A DNA stretch of 64,000 nucleotides. It comes from Veillonellaceae bacterium (GTDB lineage: Bacteria > Bacillota > Negativicutes > Veillonellales > Veillonellaceae). The position numbers and the translations under genes were made by a program. The notes beneath the pieces are model-generated. The model was not told where the DNA came from, did no database searches, and saw only the letters and a program-made list of their open reading frames with translations. Below, piece by piece: positions 54,701 to 63,868 of the stretch. The DNA lies in assembly GCA_900766245.1 (NCBI GenBank), contig CAAFUR010000029.1:1-64000 (forward strand), in the 5' to 3' direction. Each line of letters starts with the position of its first letter. Positions within the stretch are counted from its first letter, which is position 1.

Positions 54701-57700
54701 GTGTATGGTATCTCCTTGGATATGGATACCGCCATCACTAGTGATACTTGCTGTGCCATGTGCTGTATCTTGTTGACTTCCCAATAAATTATTAGTCGTT
54801 ACCTGCGTTTCATTACGGATATCCTTTCCTTCTATGTGAACACCATCTTTACCATGTATACGACCCGAAGTATTTTGTAACATATCTGTGCGTATAGAAA
54901 CTAGATTACCATTGATGCTCCCGTTGAGGTTTCTAACATTACCACCTACAATGGACAAAGAATCCTTTGCTTGTATAGTGCCCGTATTATCTACTTTTTG
55001 GCTTATTACCTGCACATCTTTACCTAAGACGATACTACCATCTTTGCGCAAATCTCCAGGTTGTAACAGGCTGTTAGGAATCCCTGAAAGTAAAGACTGA
55101 TCATGACCTGTATATTTTGTAAGGGTATGACCACCTTGACGGAGTTCTTCTTTGGCGATTTCTTGATCTTCGTATCCATTGCGTAATCGAGTATACACTC
55201 GTTCTGGGTCTGCTTGTAATCTAGCGACCATATAGTCACTAGACAAAAATTGCTTTTTATCTGTATATAAAGGGTTATCTTCTACCTTAGCTACGGCAAG
55301 GGGATCCGTCGTCATGTAGAGTTGTTTTGATGGTTCCAACACTGGGGTCACTAATTTAGAAACATCTGTAGGTGCCACCGTAGTTTCAACCTTTTTATCT
55401 CGTATGGCATAAGCTGTTCCATCTGCCTCAAGTGTTGTATTGGTAAATGCATTCGACTGGATGCTCGTAGTTCCATGACTCCCTAATACAGCAATCCGTT
55501 CACTAGATGGACTACTTTCAGCATCAAACACTTCGTGATGTTCATAGGGGATATCCGTATGTCCATAGACCCACTTTTTACGTTTCCACCAGCGTTTTTT
55601 CTGTTTATACTTCCAGTAATGTCTATCTCGACCTATATCATCATAATGAACTGTTCCTTGATATCCTGTGTTGGTAATGGAATCTGCCGTAACCTGTAAG
55701 CCAGCCTTCGCCATAATCTGACTATATGTATTTTGCACATCTTGCCCTATAATATGGATGGTACCATCGCTCAGTATTCTAGATGTGGCGGTTTCTTCTT
55801 CTATGGTTCCTATATGAATCGTTCTATGGTATTTTCTATCTGCCTCATAATAGTTAGGCTGGTCTAGATGCGGTATGCCCTCATACTTATCTTCTTCTGA
55901 AATGGTCCATCCAGTCTTAAACACATCCTTATGGTTTTGTATCTTAGGGGCTTTGATAGTGAGATTACCTTTGACAATGACATCAGAGGACCTATTTTCA
56001 AAGCTCTCTTTTCCTAGCACATAAGCATTACCGCCCACATACATATCTGAGCCAAAGTAAGAACCTTTGCTGTTGTTATTCCGAATATGACGTCCTTGCA
56101 CACGCAAATTACCTAGCACATGCCACAGTCCATTGGTGTTCGTCACATCCTCTTTCATATCTATCTCTGCATCGTTTTTTGCAAAGAAAATGCCTTTTGT
56201 ATTAGCAAAAGTATTCCCTTGTATCTGCAGGGTATCCTCTGCAATGATTGCCCCTGTATTTGTATTTTCTAAGGCGTTCACACCTAAGCGTATCGTACCA
56301 TGACTAACTACATGAGATGCATCATTTTGTAGCGCATCTCCCGTGATATGTAAACTGCCACCAGCTTCTAATACAGAGGAATTGCTATTACGAATATGGT
56401 TTGCTGAGATATGTACACTCTGATTCGCCTTCATAATACCCTTATCTTGTACAAGCTCGTTTCCAGTCAATTGGAGAGTGTCTTTACTTTCCACAAAACC
56501 TGCATTGTGCATTGTTTTGGCAGATATATGCATAGTATCTGCTGCTATATTCCCTGTATTCTCTAAGGTATCTGTGTCAATACGAAGGTGACGACCCCAT
56601 AGTTCACTGTGGCGGTTACGTAGATGGTCACTGATAAACGTACTATCTACTTGTTGTCCCCCATAGCCCTTTCCTACGATGTCTATGTAAGATTTTCCTT
56701 GTAAGGTCATGTGAGTGCCATTAATTACACCAAATCCGTTGACGGTCATACCATTGGGGTTCACGATGACCACATCCGCTGGATTCCCTGCCACTTCTAT
56801 ATATCCCTTCAACGTAGATGGGTTCGTAGAAGTGACCTCATTGATGATAGTTTTAGCCCCATTCCCAGATAAGAACATATTTTTATCTATGTAACCAGCT
56901 AACTGCGTTTTTGTATATTTCGTAGCATTATTAAGAATAAGACCTCGGTCTTTCACATTAAACTGTGTATATGCATTGTGAGAAACACCGTTTCCATCAA
57001 CACCGGTAATGTGTAGGATATCTATGCCATTCCTCGTCGTATCTAGAATCGGTTGACGATTCTTGGGGGCATTCACATCTACAGTAATGGGTAACTCTTC
57101 TTGTGTATCCTCTACGACAACCTTGCTAGGTATATGAGGGATAGGTTGTATAGTAGGCGTATGTAAAGGATTCTCTAGTGTTGGTTTTGGAATATCTACA
57201 GGCGTTTCAGGCGTAGGTGTTTGCGATTCTATATGCAGTTTATCTTTTGATACTACTTGTATATGGTTTCGATCTACTTCTACCTGTTTCCCACGTACAG
57301 TGATCTCCCCAGACTGAGAGCGTATGCCGCCTTGATACACAATAGAGTCCGTACCTTGGATCGTTATATTCTCCGTACTGGAAATCACTCCCTGTCCACG
57401 AAGATTGGTCACATTCGCCTCAATCTGTTTTCCTTGAAGATTCCCATCGTTGGTAAGTGTACCGCTTTGTACTGTCACTGTTTCATCACCCACAAGGGTG
57501 CCACGATTATGGAAGTCGTGGCTACGAATCACTACTTCTTTGGCACTGTGAATACTTGTAGGCTCTTGCTGTGAACCACCTTGTTCAATGGTGAGATTTC
57601 CCGCTGTATCAATATGTAGGTTCCCCGCTATGGCATCGATAGAGCCACTGATATTAACACCTACTCCAGATTCTGTACCGATTAAAGAAATGGTATTTCC

Positions 57701-58447
57701 ATACATGCCACCAAGAGCCCCTACATCTAGGGCAACCCCTGTGGGGGTACTTTCACCAGATTCCCTAGCTGTTACAGTTCCATCCGCATAATTCACTGTA
57801 TTACGTCCTGTGATAGCTCGAATAGAATCTTGTGCCACCACATCTGCATTGATACGTATCGTCTTTGCTAACAAATCCACCTTTGAAATAGGGGTATATA
57901 CATTAGAGCCACTTTGTTCTGTAGGTGCATTGATACCTCCTGTTACCTCAATATTTCCTTTCTCAATAACAAAGTTTTCTAACCGACCATCTACCATGTG
58001 TGGGACACCTGTAGTAAGCGTGGCTTTTGGGGTATTAATAAAATGAACGCCTTTGATAGAAATCCCGTTGGGATTGGCAATAACCACATCCGCAGGCTGT
58101 CCTGCTACTTCAAAAGCTCCTGCTAACTGTGAGGAAGATGTCCCTACTACTTCATTGACAATAAGGCTGGCAGACTCTCGTAAGTTAGGGTTTGCATTTA
58201 CAGGACCAATCTGAGTGCTAACTGTAGATGTAGTAGCGTTGTTAAAGATAGCCCCCGTATCTGTAGAAAAGGACTCATACCGATTATGGGATACACCATG
58301 AACAGGATTGGTAATTTGTATAACCGGAACAGACTGACTATTGTCCACCATTACCTCATGACTGACAATTCCCTGTGCCGCATAGGTCCCTAATTGCAAA
58401 GACAACGTAATCCATAACGTTAAGAGTTCTTTTCTTTCTTTTTTCAT
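51761..58447 (-). CDS. filamentous-haemagglutinin-like TpsA exoprotein with toxin-like C-terminus
   Basis: This 2228-residue secreted protein has a signal peptide (to about 24) and a first TPS domain (about 25-200, NPNG at 125-128). A proline-rich linker follows (409-440), then a second TPS domain (about 455-640, NPNG at 563-566). Long beta-helix repeats come next, with a strongly basic tryptophan-rich patch near 920. A pre-toxin helical region (HALSGAITSAIV) precedes a short C-terminal domain with SDLYWNPKTGDVYAVPKNG, reminiscent of small polymorphic-toxin tips. It is presumably exported by the TpsB encoded at 47254-48912. A contact-dependent inhibition or adhesion role is inferred. Confidence 0.88.
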   Translation of the reverse strand: MKKERKELLTLWITLSLQLGTYAAQGIVSHEVMVDNSQSVPVIQITNPVHGVSHNRYESFSTDTGAIFNNATTSTVSTQIGPVNANPNLRESASLIVNEVVGTSSSQLAGAFEVAGQPADVVIANPNGISIKGVHFINTPKATLTTGVPHMVDGRLENFVIEKGNIEVTGGINAPTEQSGSNVYTPISKVDLLAKTIRINADVVAQDSIRAITGRNTVNYADGTVTARESGESTPTGVALDVGALGGMYGNTISLIGTESGVGVNISGSIDAIAGNLHIDTAGNLTIEQGGSQQEPTSIHSAKEVVIRSHDFHNRGTLVGDETVTVQSGTLTNDGNLQGKQIEANVTNLRGQGVISSTENITIQGTDSIVYQGGIRSQSGEITVRGKQVEVDRNHIQVVSKDKLHIESQTPTPETPVDIPKPTLENPLHTPTIQPIPHIPSKVVVEDTQEELPITVDVNAPKNRQPILDTTRNGIDILHITGVDGNGVSHNAYTQFNVKDRGLILNNATKYTKTQLAGYIDKNMFLSGNGAKTIINEVTSTNPSTLKGYIEVAGNPADVVIVNPNGMTVNGFGVINGTHMTLQGKSYIDIVGKGYGGQQVDSTFISDHLRNRHSELWGRHLRIDTDTLENTGNIAADTMHISAKTMHNAGFVESKDTLQLTGNELVQDKGIMKANQSVHISANHIRNSNSSVLEAGGSLHITGDALQNDASHVVSHGTIRLGVNALENTNTGAIIAEDTLQIQGNTFANTKGIFFAKNDAEIDMKEDVTNTNGLWHVLGNLRVQGRHIRNNNSKGSYFGSDMYVGGNAYVLGKESFENRSSDVIVKGNLTIKAPKIQNHKDVFKTGWTISEEDKYEGIPHLDQPNYYEADRKYHRTIHIGTIEEETATSRILSDGTIHIIGQDVQNTYSQIMAKAGLQVTADSITNTGYQGTVHYDDIGRDRHYWKYKQKKRWWKRKKWVYGHTDIPYEHHEVFDAESSPSSERIAVLGSHGTTSIQSNAFTNTTLEADGTAYAIRDKKVETTVAPTDVSKLVTPVLEPSKQLYMTTDPLAVAKVEDNPLYTDKKQFLSSDYMVARLQADPERVYTRLRNGYEDQEIAKEELRQGGHTLTKYTGHDQSLLSGIPNSLLQPGDLRKDGSIVLGKDVQVISQKVDNTGTIQAKDSLSIVGGNVRNLNGSINGNLVSIRTDMLQNTSGRIHGKDGVHIEGKDIRNETQVTTNNLLGSQQDTAHGTASITSDGGIHIQGDTIHSVGATIQGGSTVSLVGKDIQVSARALQNRYIGSGVALESTKNLGSTVQGHTLQVQGGEITLQGSRMMGRTVDLTGNSLTLTNVTDRTLSDVAVGARGSDYFNRKMVIDEQNLGATIEGEAGVKVRMDNNVSMKASTIHSKTGLVDVQAGRVSIEHGTEHHETLSEVHQKDRGFLSSTTRDIYDHRRTDTVVGSTISSGTVKVDGKQDVLVKASHIVGDADVTVTSEGNLTITSAQEESGATHREEVRKSGIFGNGGLSLTIGTQKQADTYDAKSSVAKGSVIGSRFGSVNLGAIGSTQIEASDVGSKGDIQVQGSGVTIRNGYTTSHTGEIHRFSKSGLTLSLSNRLVDTTTNAVGTLTRANSVKDERLKALLAYKTYDDAKTSIEKSKLKDQAKSLHLNLSLGTERSEASTNVDSKIAKESTVVSDGHIRITTKKDDIRIEGSDVQGKDITLESANSIYVKGKETTSNMVQSMKQKQASLGISYDLLQHRFSDISFNASGSKGNIVGTDIVHDPTKIIATNTLGVNTKQDVHIKDGVLKGDAIEANVGGNLEIHSVQDTHDYTDRTTSGGIGLSLSKKGVFKSLQGSLQRTDIDSKYTSVIHQSGLYAGSTGFNISVGNTTTLEGALLSSKTDRNILKTKQLVMKDMKNRAKYTYGSKGVSYLADPTIGKSSKQYNELGLVPTIMPGERGKANSITYSAIAKGVLDVEHPEVNLNAIRRNTEDSLHTLATIFDKQGIAERQETAKLFSKYMNEAIHRFGEMKDAKGQRIYKDGSSEKVALHALSGAITSAIVKGNPTTGALSGGLNEALIQSISKLAKDHPARAQLLSASLGYTVDKLLGGDGLEGASIAQAGTKWNSLLPQLENDLHGIGSTLFTLATLSSLKIDSAGKIIDKYGNILFESYNELVVYLRWDGKLKKMPKKVIDDLGGEDYTQEVKRNTGKSKSDLYWNPKTGDVYAVPKNGKGEAEWVDNVEVDKD

Positions 58448-58575
58448 AATTAATACCCCTATTACTTAATGACCATATCCTCAAAAAACCTGATATGTTC
58501 TATACTTTCATCATATCATATTGATAAGACATATTGGAATAGTGAATGAGTATATATGGCTTTTTACCTTCTTAT
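58448..58575 (-). promoter_or_regulatory. tpsA leader and possible promoter
   Basis: These 128 bases separate the secretin gene from tpsA. An AGGGG site lies nine bases before the tpsA ATG. A weak candidate promoter on the minus strand is TTATCA, then 18 bases, then TATAGA. No terminator with a clear T run was seen after the secretin gene, so read-through from it is possible. Confidence 0.35.
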
Positions 58576-59802
58576 TTACTGAATAACCTTAGCAGTAACT
58601 AAAATGTATAGCTCTACTTCATCTTTCGTTTTACGACTATGTTGAAATAGTTTACCAATAAGTGGAATATCCCCCAAGATAGGCACCTTTTGCCATTGGC
58701 GCATGGTACGTCGATCCATCAATCCACCAATGACCAATGTTTCTCCATCAGGTATGCGCACTCTTGTTTTTGCTTGCCTTGTGGTAATGCGATAAGCTTT
58801 CATTTCAGGGACCAAAGTAGGATTACTCACTTCCGCTTCTACAATGGTATCAATGTGATTACCCTGTAGTACATAGGGTTTACATCGCAGTCGTATACCG
58901 GCCTCTTCATAGCGAATACTGGTTCTTGTGACACCATTTTGAATAGATTCCACTGTCACCGGCACGCGTTCACCAATGAGTATGCTTGCTTCCTCTCCAT
59001 TAAGAGCTACAATACTAGGTCTTGCAATCAATGCCATACGACTACTTCCTTCTTTAGCAGATACTTCAGGGTGCGCTAAAAACGAATACGATGTGCCCTT
59101 AGGAATATGACCGATATGAACATTTCCTTCCATACCTGATTCAGATTTTCCATGCATGGAAAGCCCTGAACTTTGTAATCCAGGAAATGACCATTGTATC
59201 CCTAGTTCTTTAGCATAGCCTTTTTCCATTGCTAATACCGCCACATCTAACTGTACTTGTTTTGGTGTAGCATGCCAAGATCGTAGTAATTTTTCTACTT
59301 CTAAAATTTCATGAACCGTTCCATAATAAATCACTTCATTCGTGCTTGGCATCACTTGTACATGTTCTTTAGGTACTACAGACTGAACCAGATTGCTCAA
59401 TTCCTCAGGCGTTCCTATATCCGCTACGATTCGACGTACATGTCGACGTTCTTTTTCTTCATGGCGCCCCTCTACGATGAAGGTGCCACCTTCTTCATAG
59501 ACTAAAAAACCTAACTGTGATCCCAACTTAGTAATGGCCTCTTGTCCTGAATTTTCTTGTACTTCTAAAGTAACCTTCCCCTCTAATGTATCTAATCCTA
59601 CTACTGAAAGTTTCTCCGTCCTAGCTATGGTTTGCACCAATGTTCGTAAAGGCATATCTTTAGCCATAATATGTACTGCCTCTGCTGGAATAACCCCTAA
59701 AACTATCATTATCACCGCATAGGCTATTCCCCAGCGATAGATAGCTTGATGGATATGGATTGCTACATTCCTTTTAAAATAATTTACTGTTTTAATCCAC
59801 AT
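58576..59802 (-). CDS. short secretin (PilQ/GspD family)
   Basis: This 408-residue protein has an N-terminal membrane or signal segment (about 24-42) and an STN-like domain (about 45-95, MPLRTLVQTIARTEKLSV). An N1-like domain follows (about 105-170), then a secretin core with VPVTVESIQNGVT and the hallmark VPILGDIPLIGKLFQ near the C-terminus. It probably forms an outer-membrane pore for type IV pili or a type II-like system. It is shorter than usual PilQ. It follows the PilP-like gene by 57 bases; inner-membrane partners are not in the window. Confidence 0.85.
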   Translation of the reverse strand: MWIKTVNYFKRNVAIHIHQAIYRWGIAYAVIMIVLGVIPAEAVHIMAKDMPLRTLVQTIARTEKLSVVGLDTLEGKVTLEVQENSGQEAITKLGSQLGFLVYEEGGTFIVEGRHEEKERRHVRRIVADIGTPEELSNLVQSVVPKEHVQVMPSTNEVIYYGTVHEILEVEKLLRSWHATPKQVQLDVAVLAMEKGYAKELGIQWSFPGLQSSGLSMHGKSESGMEGNVHIGHIPKGTSYSFLAHPEVSAKEGSSRMALIARPSIVALNGEEASILIGERVPVTVESIQNGVTRTSIRYEEAGIRLRCKPYVLQGNHIDTIVEAEVSNPTLVPEMKAYRITTRQAKTRVRIPDGETLVIGGLMDRRTMRQWQKVPILGDIPLIGKLFQHSRKTKDEVELYILVTAKVIQ

Positions 59803-59859
59803 ATGTATCTCCTTCCTTTATGTTTCTACTTCTTACTCCATATATTTTTTACCCTTCCT

Positions 59860-60603
59860 TTATTCTATCAATCTTACAGAACCATTCACTTGAACTTTTA
59901 CCTTTGTATCACAGATCGTATGCACCTGTACTCCATCTACTATATCTCCTTCATACACAGTATGAGTATTTCCATTAATATCTAACACAGCTACAGGTAC
60001 CTCTCCTTGTATAATTCCCAACAGTTGTACTTGCATCTCTTTTACATGCCCTACCTCATGTCTCGCATGCGTGTTTCTACCATTATCATTGCCATAGGCA
60101 TGTACAGCGTATCCTTCCATACTATGTTTATTACCTTTTCCTTTCCTGTTCATATTGTCCATGTTGCTTCTATCTGCACTTAGTACCGATGTTGGAGTAA
60201 CTACAGACAATTCCTTTGAAAACGTATCTAGTAAAGGATAGGGTCGTACTACATTCCGTATTGGAAAGACAAGTTTCCCCTTATCTGTCTCTCCTTCTAG
60301 GGATTCTCTCTTTTTTTCATGTTTCTTTCCCCTATATTTTTTCTCACCTTTTTCAGATGTATGAGTAAGTGTTTCTGAAGAATCTTCAAATTTTCCTTTT
60401 TTATTTTTTCCTAATGCATCACTTTCACGATGTGACTGTATAGGACTTTCTAATTGTTCAACCTCCGACCATGCGGACTCTCTCCAACCTAGATAGCAAA
60501 TAAGGCACAATAAAACGGTCGCCCCGAAAACGAGACGACCGTGTGTACGTATATATCTTTCTATTTGGTTGTAGAGGTCTTTCACAGATGATACGTTCAT
60601 CAT
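59860..60603 (-). CDS. PilP/GspC-like secretin partner protein
   Basis: This 247-residue protein has one N-terminal membrane helix (about 25-41, FGATVLLCLICYLGW). A long charged low-complexity region (about 50-170) follows, and then a small beta domain (about 180-247). The pattern VQLLGIIQGEVPVAVLDING..HTVYEGDIVDGVQVHTI matches the periplasmic HR/PilP domain that docks on secretins. Adjacent placement before the secretin gene supports this. The identity rests on that pattern and position. Confidence 0.65.
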   Translation of the reverse strand: MMNVSSVKDLYNQIERYIRTHGRLVFGATVLLCLICYLGWRESAWSEVEQLESPIQSHRESDALGKNKKGKFEDSSETLTHTSEKGEKKYRGKKHEKKRESLEGETDKGKLVFPIRNVVRPYPLLDTFSKELSVVTPTSVLSADRSNMDNMNRKGKGNKHSMEGYAVHAYGNDNGRNTHARHEVGHVKEMQVQLLGIIQGEVPVAVLDINGNTHTVYEGDIVDGVQVHTICDTKVKVQVNGSVRLIE

Positions 60604-60619
60604 GCCCTCCTATATACGA

Positions 60620-61600
60620 TTAATATCCTTTTGGATGTAGTTGATGCCAATTCCAAGCATCCCGAATCACTTCTTGTACTGTGCTATGAACAGGTTTCCA
60701 ACCTAATTTTGCATGGATTTTTTCAGAAGATGCAATCAGCGTGCCTGGATCACCAGCACGACGTTCACCATAATCAACACGGAAATCTACACCTGTCACT
60801 TCTTTAGTAGCCGCTACAATTTCATTTACACTGAAACCATTACCTGAACCTAAGTTAAATACGTCTGATTCTCCACCATTGTAAAGATATTCCATAGCTA
60901 AAATATGAGCTGATGCCAAATCATTTACATGTACATAGTCACGTACGCATGTACCATCTGCTGTATCATAATCTGTACCAAATACAGTGATGGATTCACG
61001 CTTACCTAAAGCTGCATCGATGATAAGCGGAATTAGATGTGTTTCTGGTGTATGATCTTCACCAATTTCACCAGATGGATCAGCACCGGCTGCATTGAAA
61101 TACCGCAGTGCTACAAATTGAAATCCATAGATGTTACTATAATCACGAAGCATATCTTCAATCATCAATTTTGTGCGGCCATACACATTCGTTGGATTCC
61201 ATTTCGCATCTTCCGTAATAGGTACGACTTCTGGTTCACCATACACAGCTGCTGTAGAAGAGAATACCAAACGATTCACACCATGTTTACGAGCTGTTTC
61301 TACCAAACGGTAAGAACCTACTACGTTATTTTCATAATAGATTGATGGATTTACCATGGATTCGCCCACTTGAGAGTGTGCTGCAAAGTGCATAATACCA
61401 TCAATGTGATGTGTTTCAAGAACCTCACCTAATGCAGGGTCTGTAATATCCATTTCATAGAATGGTACCCCTGCCGGAATAGACTCCTTATGACCTCTGG
61501 ATAAGTTATCCACAATCACCACGGTATGACCTGCTCCCAATAGAGCACGTACTGTATGGCTACCAATATATCCTGCGCCACCTGTCACTAAAATATTCAT
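60620..61600 (-). CDS. galE: UDP-glucose 4-epimerase
   Basis: This 326-residue SDR enzyme interconverts UDP-glucose and UDP-galactose. The NAD motif GGAGYIGSH is at 7-15, the SSTAAVYG segment and catalytic YGRTK follow, and the C-terminal YGERRAGDPG segment binds UDP-sugar. It lies between pgi (11 bases) and the PilP-like gene (16 bases), an apparent operon of sugar metabolism and secretion genes. It may supply surface polysaccharide or glycosylation. Confidence 0.93.
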   Translation of the reverse strand: MNILVTGGAGYIGSHTVRALLGAGHTVVIVDNLSRGHKESIPAGVPFYEMDITDPALGEVLETHHIDGIMHFAAHSQVGESMVNPSIYYENNVVGSYRLVETARKHGVNRLVFSSTAAVYGEPEVVPITEDAKWNPTNVYGRTKLMIEDMLRDYSNIYGFQFVALRYFNAAGADPSGEIGEDHTPETHLIPLIIDAALGKRESITVFGTDYDTADGTCVRDYVHVNDLASAHILAMEYLYNGGESDVFNLGSGNGFSVNEIVAATKEVTGVDFRVDYGERRAGDPGTLIASSEKIHAKLGWKPVHSTVQEVIRDAWNWHQLHPKGY

Positions 61601-61611
61601 TCTTACTTCTC

Positions 61612-63063
61612 CTATGCTTTTGAAAGTTTAGGTCCTAACAATTTTTTATACACTTCTACGCCTGGTTGGTTAAAAGCATCCACACCGGCTAATTGACCTT
61701 CAAAATAGATAGCCCAACACATCGTAAACATAAGCTCTCCCAAGTGGAAAGCATTCATCGTTGGCACTTGGTAGGTTCCATTAAATCGTCCATCACTGGC
61801 TAGGGACTCTGCATTTGATGCCAAGGCAGCACGATTGATAAACCCTAAATCAAGACCTGCTAGAGCTTCCAATTTACTATATTGGTCATACATATGTGGC
61901 ACTGTTAAAGAGACATGCCAATCTTCTACATCGATAAAAGACACAACTTTATCATAGCGTCCTTCTTGATGTTCCTGTGTTTGTGCATGCATGTCGGTAG
62001 TACCTACCGCTACAATTGGAGTACGACCATAATGACCAGTTTTGTCGGTCTTTTCCTTACCCAATGACTCCGCTAACAATTGTACATACCATTCAGACAA
62101 GGACTTCAAACGATCCGCATAAGGCATAAATACTTCAATATGACGACCATATTGTTCAGAACCAATATATTTTAATACAGCACTTAACAAGGCTGGATTT
62201 TTCCACACATCTTGCTCTTGAGCTGCTATATCTGCGGCTTTAGCACCTTCTAAATAGGCATGAATATCAAAACCTAACAAGGCTCCAATAACTAATCCTA
62301 CTTCAGAGAATACAGAGAATCTGCCACCGATACCATCTGGTACTGCGAAAATAGAATCTCCCCAACCCTCTGCAACCGCTAATTTATGAAGTAACGTTTC
62401 TTTTTCATCCTCTCTAGGATCTGTCACAACCAATACTTCATAATCAATCATAGCTACTTCTAAGGCTTCTTTAACAATCATAAAGTTTGTCATTGGTTCA
62501 ATGGTAGAACCAGATTTAGAAATTAGCACCAATAGCACTTTATACTCATTAGGTACATGGGCATGGTCTTCTAAAAATTGTTGCTCTTTCCATTCTCTTT
62601 GTAATTGCTTGATTAATTCTTGGGTACGTACAGGGTCAACATTATTACCACTGAAATACATACGTGGACGGTAATTACGTTCTTCATCGCTCATGGAGTT
62701 CCAAAACTCCCCACAATGTACGTCAAATAATACTTTTCCACCTAGGAAAGAACCACCAATACCAAAGCTTACTACAGTGCTTACTTTCTTATTTCTTAAA
62801 GCATCTAATCTAGCCATCACAGTAGGATTATTAATATGTCCTTCCACTACATACGGCAATTGTGGAAAAAGTACTAATTCAGGCTCTCCATCCTTGGACA
62901 GATGGCCTTTTACAATACCATGATGACGAGTTTCTTCCGCTGCTGATAAAGCATCAGAAATAGCAGTACTTAAGTTTGTTATATCTGCTTCGGTCACACC
63001 GCCAGGCAACATCATATTTGTATAATCATAAACAAAACCAGAGTCTAATTGAATCCGTTTCAT
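61612..63063 (-). CDS. pgi: glucose-6-phosphate isomerase
   Basis: This 483-residue enzyme interconverts glucose 6-phosphate and fructose 6-phosphate. The sugar-binding segments GIGGSFLGGKVLFD and ISKSGSTIEPMTNF and the GIGGRFSVFSEVG segment are clear. Length is close to the Bacillus type. It is the first gene of the pgi-galE run, with an AGGAGG site before its ATG and about 100 bases upstream holding a possible promoter. Confidence 0.92.
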   Translation of the reverse strand: MKRIQLDSGFVYDYTNMMLPGGVTEADITNLSTAISDALSAAEETRHHGIVKGHLSKDGEPELVLFPQLPYVVEGHINNPTVMARLDALRNKKVSTVVSFGIGGSFLGGKVLFDVHCGEFWNSMSDEERNYRPRMYFSGNNVDPVRTQELIKQLQREWKEQQFLEDHAHVPNEYKVLLVLISKSGSTIEPMTNFMIVKEALEVAMIDYEVLVVTDPREDEKETLLHKLAVAEGWGDSIFAVPDGIGGRFSVFSEVGLVIGALLGFDIHAYLEGAKAADIAAQEQDVWKNPALLSAVLKYIGSEQYGRHIEVFMPYADRLKSLSEWYVQLLAESLGKEKTDKTGHYGRTPIVAVGTTDMHAQTQEHQEGRYDKVVSFIDVEDWHVSLTVPHMYDQYSKLEALAGLDLGFINRAALASNAESLASDGRFNGTYQVPTMNAFHLGELMFTMCWAIYFEGQLAGVDAFNQPGVEVYKKLLGPKLSKA

Positions 63064-63161
63064 AGTTTCCTCCTATGTACAGTATGATTGTAATTGTACT
63101 TTTATTGTACATCAAATCATGGAGAGATTAAAGGAATTTTACAAGAAATTTCCTACCAGTG

Positions 63162-63866
63162 TTATTTTAGTAAAGTACCCTTTTTTGCCAAGGCATCCGC
63201 ACGATCGTTATAAGTAATACCCGAGTGAGCTTTTACCTTATGAAAATCGATACGAAGTTGTTTGCTGGCTTCTTTCATTCGCTTCGCATAATTTATTGTT
63301 AATGGATTATTTGTCTTCCATCTACCTGTGGCCCACATTTCAATGCCCATATAATCATAATAGAGGGAACATGAAGTATATCCATGGTTTAATGCATAGT
63401 CCACTACATGAAGGGCCGCTAATAATTCCCCAGACACATTCCAATATGCCACATGATTTGGATCTGTACTGGAAAGAGAAAACTCTACTTCTTCTGTATC
63501 AAGAAGGATAACCCCTCCAGAGCCAACTACACCTTTTCGCTTATCAAAACTACCGTCGATAAAAGCGCGCACTTCACAAGGGTCCGACTCCACTATTTGA
63601 TGTATGTCATCCGTCTGTGTCTTAAGATATTCCCCTACGCTCATTTTTTTAGAAGTCCCAACCGATGTTTTCTTTGCCCTACTTTGTTTGGCAATCGAAC
63701 TATTAGCTATACTTACGTTGCCCATATAGGCTTTTGCTTCTGCTTCTGTAGGGAATGACTTATACTGCGCACCAGGGAATCCTTTGACTTGCACTTCACA
63801 GTCAGACCAAGTCACGTAGATTCCTGGATTGTGTCCTACTCGAACAGCATAATATTTCTTTGCCAT
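63162..63866 (-). CDS. rnhA: viroplasmin-type ribonuclease H I
   Basis: This 234-residue protein has an N-terminal viroplasmin (RNase H N-terminal) domain (KKYYAVRVGHNPGIY..FPGAQYKSFPTEAEA) and a C-terminal RNase HI domain. The acidic residues are in FIDGSFDKRKGVVGSGG, SGELLAALHV, YYDYMGIEMW and YNDRADALAKKG. It cleaves RNA in RNA-DNA hybrids. The ATG at 63866 overlaps no upstream frame and has GGGGTG before it; the GTG at 63872 is less likely. Confidence 0.9.
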   Translation of the reverse strand: MAKKYYAVRVGHNPGIYVTWSDCEVQVKGFPGAQYKSFPTEAEAKAYMGNVSIANSSIAKQSRAKKTSVGTSKKMSVGEYLKTQTDDIHQIVESDPCEVRAFIDGSFDKRKGVVGSGGVILLDTEEVEFSLSSTDPNHVAYWNVSGELLAALHVVDYALNHGYTSCSLYYDYMGIEMWATGRWKTNNPLTINYAKRMKEASKQLRIDFHKVKAHSGITYNDRADALAKKGTLLK

Positions 63867-63868
63867 AT

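Noticed and set aside
53349..57791. Plus-strand ORFs of 60-105 codons within tpsA
   Set aside because: They are shadows of the repetitive tpsA frame with no ribosome-binding sites or recognisable products.
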